Assembly: GCF_008124525.1 (NCBI RefSeq)
Contig: NZ_VNHJ01000007.1
Span: 62,001-126,000, forward strand
Source: Oceanicella actignis
GTDB taxonomy: Bacteria > Pseudomonadota > Alphaproteobacteria > Rhodobacterales > Rhodobacteraceae
Direction of reading: 5' to 3'
DNA length: 64,000 bases
Part shown: one piece after another, positions 1 to 10,358 of the stretch
Numbering within the stretch: the stretch's first letter is position 1
How the letters are laid out: each line of letters opens with the position of its first letter
Notes under the pieces: model-generated
The model's database searches: none
Told to the model about the DNA's origin: nothing
The model's input: only the letters and a program-made list of their open reading frames with translations
Position numbers and translations under genes: made by a program

Positions 1-494
1 CTCTTGATGCCGCGCTCCTTGACGATGTCGGCCAGCACCTGGCCCTGGCGCGCGTCGGACGGCGCGGTGCGGAAGAAGTAGCCCTTGTCCTCGATGGTCG
101 AGAGCGCCGGCGAGGTGGCCGAGGGCGAGATGGTGACGACGCCGTTGGGCACCGACACGTTCGCGGTCACGGCCATGGTCACGCCCGAGCAGTCGGGGCC
201 GTAGATGGCGGCGACCTTCTCCGAGGTGACCAGGCGCTCGGCCGCGGCGACGGCGGCGGCCGAGTCGACGCAGGTGCTGTCGGCGCGCACGGGCACGAGC
301 ACCTTGCCGCCCAGCAGCGTGCCGGCGTCCGAGGCCTCCTTCATGGCCAGCTCGGCCGAGGCGGCCATGTCGGGGGTCAGCGACTCGATCGGGCCGGTGA
401 AGCCCAGGATGACGCCGATCTTGACCTCCTGCGCGCCCGCGGCGCCGGTCAGCGCCAGCGCGACGGCGGCCGAGGCGAGAAGCGTTTTCTTCAT
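1..494 (-). CDS. ABC transporter substrate-binding protein, branched-chain amino acid (Liv) type, N-terminal part
   Basis: This is the first 164 codons of a periplasmic binding protein whose 3' end lies beyond the window edge. It starts MKKTLLASAAVALALTGAAG, a clear Sec signal peptide with cleavage expected near residue 21. It continues with VKIGVILGFTGP and IYGPDCSGVTMAV, typical of the periplasmic-binding-protein type 6 (LivJ-like) fold. The start at 494 is preferred over the ATG at 500 because GGGAG then lies 6 nt upstream. By family it would deliver branched-chain amino acids, amides or similar ligands to an inner-membrane ABC transporter. The transporter genes are not in view, so the ligand cannot be named. 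Confidence 0.85.
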   Translation of the reverse strand, partial: MKKTLLASAAVALALTGAAGAQEVKIGVILGFTGPIESLTPDMAASAELAMKEASDAGTLLGGKVLVPVRADSTCVDSAAAVAAAERLVTSEKVAAIYGPDCSGVTMAVTANVSVPNGVVTISPSATSPALSTIEDKGYFFRTAPSDARQGQVLADIVKERGIK

Positions 495-867
495 GATCAT
501 CTCCCGTTGGGTGTCTCGTTGCTTGTTGGGCGCGCGCCGGGCGCGCGGCGACGGAAAAGCCTTCCGCGCCGCCCGCCGGGGCGCCATGCCGCGGCGCCAT
601 TGTGTCTTGGATCGGCGGCGCGCTGTCAATCAAGACAAGCGCCAGCATATGTCTATTTGCGCGCCCTGCGCGCAGAATTCCGCCCCCGCAGAGGGCCGCG
701 CGGCAATTTTCTTCCCAACTTTCCCCGCCGCGCCCCCCGCGCGCGAAATCCGCCCCGGCCGCGGCCGCGAAGGCGCGCTCAAGCGCCCTTGCGAGCGGCG
801 CGCCGAGCCGCGATAAAGACCTGATCCTTCCCGCGGCGCCCCGGCCGCTCACAGGAACAAGGCTGGA
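495..867. other. Divergent intergenic region, binding protein / MarR
   Basis: These 373 bp without a gene separate two divergently transcribed genes. They contain one AT-richer patch near 600-655, holding the candidate promoter listed separately, and otherwise only GC-rich sequence. The ORFs that cross it are R/A/P-rich and look like frame artefacts. A MarR operator would be expected here, but I could not pick out a convincing palindrome. Confidence 0.5.
601..629 (-). promoter_or_regulatory. Candidate sigma70 promoter for the binding-protein gene
   Basis: On the minus strand a consensus -35 TTGACA (629..624) is followed after 17 bp by GACACA (606..601), a weak -10. This would give a leader of roughly 100 nt before the start at 494. 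Seen directly in the sequence; promoter activity is inferred. Confidence 0.4.
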
Positions 868-1317
868 ATGGAAGCGAAAGACGTCAACCCGCGCTCGCTC
901 GGCTTTCTGATCACCGACGTGGCGCGGCTGCTGCGCGCCGACCTGGAACGGCGCGTGGCCAGGGCCGGGCTGGCCCTGACCAGCGGCGAGGCGCGCGCGC
1001 TGGTTCATGCCGCCGCCGCCGAGGGCGCGCGCCAGACCCACCTGGCCGAGCGCATGGGCGTCGAGCCGATGACCCTGTGCGGCTATGTGGACCGCCTGGA
1101 ATCGCAGGGGCTGGTGGCCCGCCAGCCGCACCCGCAGGACGGGCGCGCCAAGATCGTCACCCTGACCCCGCAAGGGCGCGAGATGATCCGCGAGATCGCG
1201 CCCCTGCTCGTCGCCATGCTGGCCGACGCCACCGAGGGCATGTCGCAGGCGCAGATCGACGCGCTGCGCGCCGCGCTCGAACACATGCGCGCGCGCCTGA
1301 CCTCGGACGAGGGCTGA
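868..1317 (+). CDS. MarR family transcriptional regulator
   Basis: A 149-residue protein of typical MarR length. The winged helix-turn-helix lies at about residues 45-110: HLAERMGVEPMTLCGYVDRL is the recognition region, and QPHPQDGRAKIVTLTPQG is the wing with the DxR signature of the family. Flanking helices form the dimerisation domain. MarR proteins are dimeric repressors or activators that often respond to small phenolic or oxidative ligands and commonly act on a divergent neighbour. The divergent neighbour here is the amino-acid binding protein gene, but the target and ligand are unknown. The gene converges on the SMP-30 gene with a 10-nt gap. Confidence 0.88.
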   Translation: MEAKDVNPRSLGFLITDVARLLRADLERRVARAGLALTSGEARALVHAAAAEGARQTHLAERMGVEPMTLCGYVDRLESQGLVARQPHPQDGRAKIVTLTPQGREMIREIAPLLVAMLADATEGMSQAQIDALRAALEHMRARLTSDEG

Positions 1318-1328
1318 ACGCTCAGCCC
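1311..1328. terminator. Hairpin spanning convergent stop codons (possible bidirectional terminator)
   Basis: A perfect 7-bp inverted repeat, GGGCTGA-ACGC-TCAGCCC, covers the MarR stop codon and abuts the TAG of the SMP-30 gene. There is no T-tract on either side, so intrinsic termination is only suggested. Confidence 0.4.
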
Positions 1329-2206
1329 TACGGGGCGTGGAGGAACCGCGCCTCGGGCGCGCCGCGCACATCCTCCAGATCGATCGCGAACACCGCCCCC
1401 GCATCGGGCTGCGCGGCCAGCTGCGCCTCGCTCAGCCCCGCGCGCGCCGAGACCACGAAAAGCCGCCGCAGATCCGGGCCCCCGAAGGCCGGGCAGGTCG
1501 GGCGCTGGATCGGCAGCTCGACCACCCGCTCCTCGCGCCCGTCCGGGGCGTAGCGCACCACGCGCCAGGCGTCCCACTGCGCGTTCCACACATGCCCCTC
1601 GGCGTCGCAGACCGAGCCGTCGGGCCAGGCCTTGCCGCGCAGGTCCACGAACACCTCGGACTCGCCGCGCGGCGCGCCGTCGGCCGGGTCGAGCGGCTGG
1701 CGCCAGATGATCTGCTCGACCGTGTCGGTCCAGTAGGCCGCGCGCCCGTCGGGCGAGAAGCAGATCGAGTTGGGCACCGTCACGCCCTTGCGCCAGAGCC
1801 GCGGCCCCTCGGCGCCGACGCGCCAGATGGCGCCCGCGCCGCGCTCGAACTTCCAGCCCATGGTCCCGATCCAGAAGTTCCCCCACGGATCCGCCCGCCC
1901 GTCATTCGCGCGCGTGACGGGATCGTCGGCCTCGAGCGGCCAGAGGCGCTCGCACGCCTCGCCGTCCAGATCGAGCCGCCAGAGCCCGCTCTGCGAGGCG
2001 GCCAGGATGCGGCGGCGGTCGATCCAGGCGGCGGCCGAGAAGGCCTCGGGCAAGGCGCGGCGGCGCAGATTCCCGCCCTCCGCGCCGCATTGGAACATCG
2101 CGCGCTCGGGGATGTCGAACCAGATCAGCTCGCCGCGCTCGGGATGCCAGAGCGGCCCCTCGCCCAGACGGCAGCGCGTCGGCGCGATCACGCGCGGCCT
2201 GCCCAT
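1328..2206 (-). CDS. SMP-30/gluconolactonase family (LRE) sugar lactonase
   Basis: A 292-aa six-bladed beta-propeller of the SMP-30/regucalcin/gluconolactonase family. Metal-site signatures are visible: the Glu in CRLGEGPLWHPE near the N-terminus, the Asn-Asp of RANDGRADPWGNFWIGTM, the Asn of VPNSICFSPDGR and the Asp of WPDGSVCDAEGHVWNA. Such enzymes hydrolyse aldonolactones in sugar oxidation pathways, and some act on other lactones. The start at 2206 has GGAG 8 nt upstream, whereas the longer reading frame runs into the upstream gene. It follows a 60-aa orphan and sufS on the same strand, so it may be co-transcribed with the SUF operon, but a functional link is not apparent. No sugar dehydrogenase is nearby, so the substrate is unknown. 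Confidence 0.85.
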   Translation of the reverse strand: MGRPRVIAPTRCRLGEGPLWHPERGELIWFDIPERAMFQCGAEGGNLRRRALPEAFSAAAWIDRRRILAASQSGLWRLDLDGEACERLWPLEADDPVTRANDGRADPWGNFWIGTMGWKFERGAGAIWRVGAEGPRLWRKGVTVPNSICFSPDGRAAYWTDTVEQIIWRQPLDPADGAPRGESEVFVDLRGKAWPDGSVCDAEGHVWNAQWDAWRVVRYAPDGREERVVELPIQRPTCPAFGGPDLRRLFVVSARAGLSEAQLAAQPDAGAVFAIDLEDVRGAPEARFLHAP

Positions 2207-2229
2207 GCCTGCGCCTCCAGCCGGCGCGC

Positions 2230-2412
2230 TCAGCGGCCCGGCCCGAGCGATTCGCGCGCCATCTCGGCCGACAGGGCCAGGAACAGCCGCCACGGCGCCG
2301 CCAACAGCGTCATCATGTTCTGCACGCCCTGCAGCTGCGCCTCGGCAGCCCCGAACGAGAACGCGTCGCCCGCGACGGGCGCCGGGGCCTCGGTCATCGA
2401 ATGTCTGCTCAT
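2230..2412 (-). CDS. Small hypothetical protein (60 aa)
   Basis: An unrecognised 60-residue protein with a phasin-like flavour: after a short N-terminal segment it has one amphipathic helix, QLQGVQNMMTLLAAPWRLFL, then a short polar tail. The chosen ATG at 2412 has GAGG 5 nt upstream. An alternative in-frame ATG at 2481 overlaps the sufS stop codon (ATGA) and would add 23 basic residues. It lies between sufS and the SMP-30 gene on the same strand. No cysteine-rich or catalytic motif is seen and no function is assigned. Confidence 0.55.
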   Translation of the reverse strand: MSRHSMTEAPAPVAGDAFSFGAAEAQLQGVQNMMTLLAAPWRLFLALSAEMARESLGPGR

Positions 2413-2477
2413 CTTCGCCTCACGCAACTTTCTCGCGATCAACGGCGCAGCTGCGCAACGCCGTTTCGCAAAAGCTA

Positions 2478-3698
2478 TCATGCGAAGAGTTTATGACAGG
2501 TTTCAAGCGCTTCGATCAGCGCATCGACCTCTTCGATGGTGTTATACAGCCCGAAGCTCGCCCGGCAGGTGGCGGGCACGCCCAGATGCTCCATCAGCGG
2601 CTGCGCGCAGTGATGGCCCGCGCGCACGGCCACGCCCTTGCGGTCGAGCACGGTCGAGATGTCGTGCGCATGGGCCGGCCCGCGCATGGTGAACGAGAAG
2701 ATCGCCCCCTTGCCCGGCGCATCGCCCTGCACCTCGAGCCAGTCGAGCGCGCCGAGCCGCGCGCGGGCATGATCGCGCAGCCGCGCCTCGTGGGCGGCGA
2801 TGTTCTCCATCCCCAGCCCCTCGAGATAGTCGATCGCCGCGCCCAGCCCGATCATCTGCACGATGGCGGGGGTGCCGGCCTCGAACTTGTGCGGCGGATC
2901 GTTGTAGGACACCGCGTCGCGGCGCACCTCGCGAATCATGTCGCCGCCGCCGAAGAAGGGGCGCATCTGCGCCAGCCGCTCGGCGCGCGCGAACAGCGCC
3001 CCCGAGCCGGTGGGGCCATACAGCTTGTGGCCTGTGATCACATAGAAGTCGCAGCCGATGCGCGAGACGTCCACCTTCATGTGCACCGCCGCCTGACTGC
3101 CGTCGATCAGCGTCGCCACGCCCCGCTCGCGCGCGGCGGCGCACACGCGCGCCACATCCACCACCGTGCCCAGCACGTTCGACATGTGCGTCAGCGCCAC
3201 CAGCTTCGTGCGCGGCCCGATGGCGTCGATCACCTTCTGCGGATCGAGGCTGCCGTCGGGCTCGGGCTCGACCCAGCGCAGGACCGCGCCGTGGCGCTCG
3301 CGCATGAAATGCCAGGGGACGATGTTGGCGTGGTGCTCCATCACCGACAGGACGATCTCGTCGCCCGCCTCGATGCGCGGCTCGAGCCAGGCGTAGGAGA
3401 CCAGGTTGACGCCATGCGTGGCGCCCGAGGTGAAGATGATCTCCTCCTCCGAGGGCGCGCCGAGGAAGGCGGCGATGCGGGCGCGCACGCTCTCGTAGCG
3501 CTCGGTGGCCAGGTTGGACAGGTGGTGCAGGCCGCGATGGACGTTGGCGTATTCCTCGGCATAGGCGCGCGTCACCGCCTCGATGACCGCGCGCGGCTTC
3601 TGCGCCGAGGCGCCGTTGTCCAGATAGACCAGCGGCTTGCCGTGGACGGTGCGCGAGAGGATCGGGAAATCCCGGCGCACGGCGTGAACGTCATACAT
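2478..3698 (-). CDS. sufS: Cysteine desulfurase SufS (group II)
   Basis: A 406-aa PLP-dependent class V enzyme that removes sulfur from L-cysteine as a persulfide for Fe-S cluster assembly. The N-terminus reads VRRDFPILSR then YLDNGASAQKP, as in SufS/CsdA proteins. The PLP lysine is in ITGHKLYGPTGSG and the persulfide cysteine in RAGHHCAQPLM, the group II form. It closes the Fe-S part of the leftward SUF operon, 27 bp after the last Yip1-like gene. No sufE or sufU follows it, so the sulfur acceptor must be encoded elsewhere or be SufBCD itself. A second, group I-like desulfurase opens the same operon. Confidence 0.95.
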   Translation of the reverse strand: MYDVHAVRRDFPILSRTVHGKPLVYLDNGASAQKPRAVIEAVTRAYAEEYANVHRGLHHLSNLATERYESVRARIAAFLGAPSEEEIIFTSGATHGVNLVSYAWLEPRIEAGDEIVLSVMEHHANIVPWHFMRERHGAVLRWVEPEPDGSLDPQKVIDAIGPRTKLVALTHMSNVLGTVVDVARVCAAARERGVATLIDGSQAAVHMKVDVSRIGCDFYVITGHKLYGPTGSGALFARAERLAQMRPFFGGGDMIREVRRDAVSYNDPPHKFEAGTPAIVQMIGLGAAIDYLEGLGMENIAAHEARLRDHARARLGALDWLEVQGDAPGKGAIFSFTMRGPAHAHDISTVLDRKGVAVRAGHHCAQPLMEHLGVPATCRASFGLYNTIEEVDALIEALETCHKLFA

Positions 3699-3725
3699 GC
3701 GAAAGCCTCCTTGGATACCCGGCCC

Positions 3726-4310
3726 TCATCCCAGCAGCCCCCCGATCAGCCCCGCGGCGACCAGCGCCACGAAGCCCAGCGCGACGAAGCCGACCAGCGT
3801 GGCGCCGATGACCGGCGCAAGGCGCGTGAAGCCATGCGCCTCGGCCACGAACTGCGCGAACATCCAGATCGACACGCCGACCGAGAAGGGCAGCAGCAGC
3901 GCCAGCCCCTCGGGCAGCCCCGCCTCGGGGCGCGCGGCGGCCATGCCCAGCGCCGTCGCCGGCGCCAGGGCCGAGGTCGCCAGGCTGTGCCACGCCACCG
4001 CGGCCGCCACCTGCATGCGCGCGCCGCGCCCGCCGAAACGCGCGCCAAGGGCGTAGGCGCCCTGCGCGAGCAGCGCGAACATGAACAGCTGCGCCAGGAG
4101 CTCGAGCGCGCGCGCCGCCAGCCCCGCCGGCGCCGGCGGCAGGCCGGCCAGCGCGAAGGTCAGCCCCGACAGCACCGACTGGATCAGGTAGCCCAGCGTC
4201 ACCATCAGCACGCAGGCCGACATGTCGGGCGCCGCGGCGATGATCCGCCGCGCCGATTCGCGCGGGCGCAGATAGGCGTCGCGCAGGTTCAGAAGAAAGT
4301 CGTTGATCAT
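3726..4310 (-). CDS. Yip1-family integral membrane protein (copy 3 of 3)
   Basis: A 194-aa protein with about five hydrophobic segments, for example ACVLMVTLGYLIQSVLSG, LELLAQLFMFALLAQGAYAL and VGFVALGFVALVAAGLIGG. Its overall shape and the FGGRGAR...AxAVAW and AEAHGF motifs match the two genes upstream, so it is the most diverged of three tandem paralogues. The Yip1 domain family in bacteria has no established biochemical role. The start at 4310 lies where similarity to the sister proteins begins. It sits between the second Yip1 copy and sufS within the SUF operon, which suggests co-expression with Fe-S assembly but does not prove a role in it. Confidence 0.7.
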   Translation of the reverse strand: MINDFLLNLRDAYLRPRESARRIIAAAPDMSACVLMVTLGYLIQSVLSGLTFALAGLPPAPAGLAARALELLAQLFMFALLAQGAYALGARFGGRGARMQVAAAVAWHSLATSALAPATALGMAAARPEAGLPEGLALLLPFSVGVSIWMFAQFVAEAHGFTRLAPVIGATLVGFVALGFVALVAAGLIGGLLG

Positions 4311-4356
4311 GCGGCGCGTCCCCTGATGCCGGGGCGACGCGCCGCGCGCGCGCGGG

Positions 4357-5013
4357 TCAGACGACGCCCCTCGCCGCCAGATAAACCGTGAAGACCGAAA
4401 GCGCCACCGCCGCGACGGACAATCCCATGAAGAGGAAACCCATGCGCCGGAAGCCATGCACCTCGGCCAGGGCGGAGGAGATGAAGAACAGGAAGGGAAT
4501 CAGCCCCACGTAATAGGGCGGCAGGGCCAGCATGTCGTGCCTGAGGATCGGAAAATCGTCCTCGAACCAGCTCATCGCCACCGTCAGCAGCGCCGCCGCC
4601 AGGCCGAAGGGCGCCGAGACCAGCGCCCCCCAGAACACGGCCAGGCGCGTCTCCCACCACCCGGCGGCGCCGCCGAAGACGCGGCACACGATCCGCAGCC
4701 CGGCCGCGAGCGCATACATGAAGCTCGTGCGCGCCAGCAGCGCCAGCACCAGCCACATCCCGATCTGCGCCGGCAGCTTGGCCTGCGCGGCCGCGGTGGG
4801 CGCGACCACCGTCTTGATGGTCCAGCTGAGGAAGAAGATGATGTCCGAGAGCATGACGTAGAACAGGAGCCGCGCCTCGGAAGGCTCCTCGCGCAGCAGG
4901 CGCCGGGTCGAGGCGCGCATGTCCGCCCACGCATCCAGCACCCTGTCCTTGAGCGAGGCCCGCGCCAGATCGTCGCCATCCATGGCCGCAAGCCCGGAGT
5001 CCGCACGCTCCAT
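4357..5013 (-). CDS. Yip1-family integral membrane protein (copy 2 of 3)
   Basis: A 218-aa protein with a polar N-terminal segment of about 45 residues containing RRLLREEPSEARLLFYVML, then four to five membrane helices. It shares FGGAAGWWETRLAVFWGALV and AEVHGFRRMGFLF with the copy upstream (FGGAGGWYETRLATFWALLV and AQAHGFRSAAAVF), so the two are clear paralogues. The start at 5013 has GGAG 7 nt upstream; an in-frame ATG at 4983 has no such site. The gap to the upstream copy is 153 bp, unusually loose for this operon, and could hold a processing site or secondary promoter. Function unknown; probable inner-membrane protein. Confidence 0.75.
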   Translation of the reverse strand: MERADSGLAAMDGDDLARASLKDRVLDAWADMRASTRRLLREEPSEARLLFYVMLSDIIFFLSWTIKTVVAPTAAAQAKLPAQIGMWLVLALLARTSFMYALAAGLRIVCRVFGGAAGWWETRLAVFWGALVSAPFGLAAALLTVAMSWFEDDFPILRHDMLALPPYYVGLIPFLFFISSALAEVHGFRRMGFLFMGLSVAAVALSVFTVYLAARGVV

Positions 5014-5166
5014 CGATCCGCTCCCCTACGCAACGCACACGCCAAGCGCCCCCCGAAGGCAGGCGCCGCGCGCCGAGGCTAGCAAAGAACGGTCGGGTTG
5101 CGAAACCCTTTCGCGCATCGCGGCCCGCGGGCGCGGGCGTCGGGCAGCGCGCGGGGCCGGGCGCGC

Positions 5167-5790
5167 TCATGCCCCGCCCGTCAGCGCCGCCAGCGTCATG
5201 AAGGCCAGCGCCGCCCCGTTGACCAGCACGAACAGGCCCGCGAACACCGCCGCCGCCGAGCGGAAGCCATGCGCCTGCGCCACGCACGAGGCCCAGATCC
5301 ACGCCGTCAGCGCCCAGGCCGCGGCGCCAAGCGCCGTCGCCGCCCAGCCCGCCCCCGCCATGCGCAAGAGGTCGCCGACCAGCGTCGCCCCCAGCTGCGC
5401 CGGCGCCGCCACGAGCAGCGCCCAGAAGGTCGCCAGCCGCGTCTCGTACCAGCCGCCGGCGCCGCCGAAGGCCCGCGCCCCCAGCTGCGTCAGCGCCGCG
5501 ACGGCGTAAAGAACCAGCGGCAGAAAGAACAAAAGCGCCAGCATCGCCGCCCCGACCTGCGCGCCAAGCCCGCCCTGCAGGCTGCCCGCGGGCGCATGCA
5601 GCAGCTGCGCCAGACGGCCCAGGAACAGCGCCAGGCACGCGCCCATCGCATAGGCCAGCAGCCGCGACTCGGGCGGCCGCTCGGCCAGCTGCGCGGCCAT
5701 CGAGGCGCGAAACCGCGGATACGCCCCCAGCACCGCCGCGGCCAGGCCGCGGCGGCGGGCGGGGGCGGATCCGGCGCCCGGCGCGCTCAT
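5167..5790 (-). CDS. Yip1-family integral membrane protein (copy 1 of 3)
   Basis: A 207-aa membrane protein with hydrophobic segments such as LAYAMGACLALFLGRLAQLL, AAMLALLFFLPLVLYAVAAL and AVFAGLFVLVNGAALAFMTL. Its ATG overlaps the sufD stop codon in an ATGA arrangement, so its translation is probably coupled to sufD. It carries the same ETRLAxFW and A(Q/E)xHGF motifs as the next gene. These conserved charged and aromatic residues within otherwise fast-evolving membrane proteins suggest a shared interaction or ligand. Yip1 assignment is by overall pattern; the partner and role are unknown. Confidence 0.75.
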   Translation of the reverse strand: MSAPGAGSAPARRRGLAAAVLGAYPRFRASMAAQLAERPPESRLLAYAMGACLALFLGRLAQLLHAPAGSLQGGLGAQVGAAMLALLFFLPLVLYAVAALTQLGARAFGGAGGWYETRLATFWALLVAAPAQLGATLVGDLLRMAGAGWAATALGAAAWALTAWIWASCVAQAHGFRSAAAVFAGLFVLVNGAALAFMTLAALTGGA

Positions 5791-7093
5791 CGCGAGCGGC
5801 GCTCGAGCCACGCGGCGACGCGCGCGCGCACCACGTCGGCCAGGGCCTCGTCCTCGATCTCGGCCACGGCCTCGTCGAGGAAGGCCAGCACCAGCATGTT
5901 GCGCGCCGCATCGGCCGGAATCCCGCGCGAGCGCAGATAGAACAGCGCCGTCTCGTCCACCGCCCCGACGGTCGAGCCGTGCGAGCACGCCACGTCGTCG
6001 GCGTAGATCTCGAGCTCGGGCTTGGAGTCGAACTCGGCGTTCTCGGTCAGCAGAAGCCCCTGGCTGAGCTGATACCCGTCGGTCTTCTGCGCGCCGGGCC
6101 GGACCAGGATCTTGCCCTGGAAGACGCCGCGCGCGCCCTCGCGCAGGACCTTCTTGAACACCTGGCGGCTTTCGCAGCCCACGGCGTCATGGGTGATGAA
6201 CACCGTGTCGTCGTGCAGGAAGGCGCCGTCGCCCACGCACGCCCCGGCCAGATGCGCCGAGGCGCCGTCGCCCGCCAGGCGCACCACGGTCTCGTTGCGC
6301 GTCAGCCGCCCGTTCGCGGTCAGCGTGAAGCTCTTGAACGAGGCCTCCGCGTCGAGCAGCGCGAAGATGTGCGCGGCGCCCACGCGCTCGTGATCGCGCC
6401 CCTGCGCGCGCACGTGATGCAGCCGCGCGCCCTCGGCCAGCGAGACCTCGAGGCACATGTTCGCGCGCGCCGCCACGGCCCCCTCCTCGAGCAGCGTCAG
6501 CTCGGCGCCCGGCTCGAGCCGCACCAGGTTGCGCACCATGGCGTCGGCGCGCGGATCCTCGTGCACGTAGCGCAGGTCGATCGGACGCGCCGCCTTGCCG
6601 GTCGCGCGGATGGCGAAGCCCTGCGCCGCGCACGCAGTGTTGAGCGCGGCCAGCGGGCGCTCGACCTGCGACTGGCCCTCGGCCTCGAGCCGGCCGAACA
6701 GGTCGGCCGCCCAGTGGATGTCGGCCGCAAGCGCCTCGGACAGGGGCGCGATCTCGACCCCCTCCATGCGCGGATCGTCCGACAGGTCGGGGCGGAAGAC
6801 GCCGTCCACGAACACCAGGCGCAGCGCGTCGGTCCCGGCCCAGAGCGGCCCCTCGTCGTCGGCCATGGCGGGCGCGGCGTCCGGCGCGGGCTGGAGCAGC
6901 GGCGCGGGGTCGGTGTATTTCCAGTATTCGTCGCGGCGCGCGGGCGCGCCCATCTCGCGCAGGCGCGCCTCGGCCGCGGCGCGGGCCTCGCGCGCCCAGC
7001 GCGCCTCGCCCTCGGGCGCGGGCCGGGCGGCCAGCAGCGCCTCGGCCGCCTCGAGCTTCTGCGGCGTCTTGCGGGTGCGGATCGGCGCCAGCA

Positions 7094-7094
<1 letters not shown>
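5787..7094 (-). CDS. sufD: Fe-S cluster assembly scaffold protein SufD
   Basis: A 435-aa SufD protein, partner of SufB and SufC in the SufBC2D scaffold complex in the cytoplasm. The N-terminal helical part contains RRDEYWKYTDP. The C-terminal beta-helix contains FKKVLREGARGVFQGKILV, YQLSQGLLLTENAEFDSKPE and the family hallmark DVACSHGSTVG with the conserved Cys-Ser-His. The start overlaps the sufC stop codon by one base (TGATG). Length is normal for the family. Confidence 0.95.
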
Positions 7095-7849
<755 letters not shown>

Positions 7850-7905
7850 TCCCGATTTCCTTCTTTCCGTTTCGTCGGCCGCCTGGCGGCCATGTTCCGC
7901 GGGCG

Positions 7906-8226
7906 TCAGGGGCGCGACAGCGAAACCGCCGTGCCCGAAGCCGACACCATCAGCATCGACTCGCCCAAAACCTCGTAGTCCAGATCGACGCCCACCACCG
8001 CGTCGGCGCCCAGCGCGGCGGCGCGCTCGGTCATCTCGCGCAGCGCCGTCTCGCGCGCGTCGGCCAGCTTGCCTTCATAGGCGCCCGAGCGGCCGCCCAC
8101 GATGTCGGTGATGGAGGCGAAGAAGTCGCGCAGCACGTTCGCGCCCATGATCGCCTCGCCCGTCACGATGCCGCGATAGGCCGTGATGCGCGCGCCCTCG
8201 ACGGCGTGGGTTGTGGTCACGATCAT
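7906..8226 (-). CDS. YbjQ family heavy-metal-binding domain protein
   Basis: A 106-aa protein with the pattern of the YbjQ/UPF0145 family: [54 protein letters not shown] and a C-terminal [11 protein letters not shown]. The family forms pentameric cytoplasmic assemblies; a metal-related role has been suggested but is not established. Its ATG overlaps the stop of the preceding membrane protein gene (ATGA), and sufC follows, so it is an embedded member of the SUF operon. The link to Fe-S assembly is inferred from position only. Confidence 0.88.
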   Translation of the reverse strand: MIVTTTHAVEGARITAYRGIVTGEAIMGANVLRDFFASITDIVGGRSGAYEGKLADARETALREMTERAAALGADAVVGVDLDYEVLGESMLMVSASGTAVSLSRP

Positions 8227-8668
8227 GCCTCTCGCTCCGTCTCGTCGGCCTGACGCCGCTCCTCGTCCCCTTCGGCCAGGTTGAGCAGGATGCCCACCAG
8301 CGCCATGCCCGACAGCGCCGCCGCGCCCAGCGCGGCGCGCCCGACGCCCGTGGCGAAGCCGCCGCCGAAAAGCCCCGCCGCCGCCGCCGCCAGCATCAGC
8401 GCGAAGGCGGCCATGGCCCATGCCCGCGCCCCGCCCGACAGGAAGCGCGCCGCGGCGCGCCGCCCCTGGCGCGGGTCCGGCGCCCAGCGCGCCATGAAAC
8501 CCGACAGGGTCAGAGCCCAGGTGCCCTGCGCCACCACCAGAAAGATCGCCGCCTGCGAGACCAGACCGCCCCCGGCGCGCGCCGACAGCGTGGCCGCCCC
8601 CTGGGCCGCCAGGACGGGGGCCAGCACGCAGGCGGCCCCCTCGAGCATCTGGCGCAGGCGGCGCGGCG

Positions 8669-8672
<4 letters not shown>
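8223..8672 (-). CDS. Unknown membrane protein between sufB and sufC (GTG start)
   Basis: A 149-aa protein that starts with GTG in a GTGA overlap with the sufB stop codon and ends in an ATGA overlap with the YbjQ-like gene, so it is tightly fitted into the operon. It has about four hydrophobic segments (around [53 protein letters not shown] and [17 protein letters not shown]) and a highly charged tail, [17 protein letters not shown] do not recognise the family. The perfect 4-bp overlaps on both sides argue that it is real and translationally coupled. Confidence 0.7.
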
Positions 8673-10204
<1,532 letters not shown>

Positions 10205-10307
10205 CCTCGTCTCCATTGCGTTTCGCCGGGGCGCAAGGCCGGCCGGCGTCCTGTCCTGCTGCGCGGCCCCCGCGGGCCGCATGGGGGCGCGCCCCCGTTC
10301 GTTCCTC

Positions 10308-10333
10308 ATCCCCCGTCCGGATCCCCCGTCCGG
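10308..10333. repeat. 13-bp perfect tandem duplication
   Basis: ATCCCCCGTCCGG occurs twice head to tail in the gap between the class V desulfurase stop codon (10359) and the sufB start (10204). It is one of several short tandem duplications at gene boundaries in this window. Confidence 0.85.
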
Positions 10334-10358
10334 GCCCCTCGGCGCCCGCGCGGGCCGT

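Noticed and set aside
1770-4391. Plus-strand frame of 873 codons across the SMP-30, sufS and Yip1 genes
   Set aside because: Crosses three well-supported minus-strand genes and has the composition of a frame shadow.
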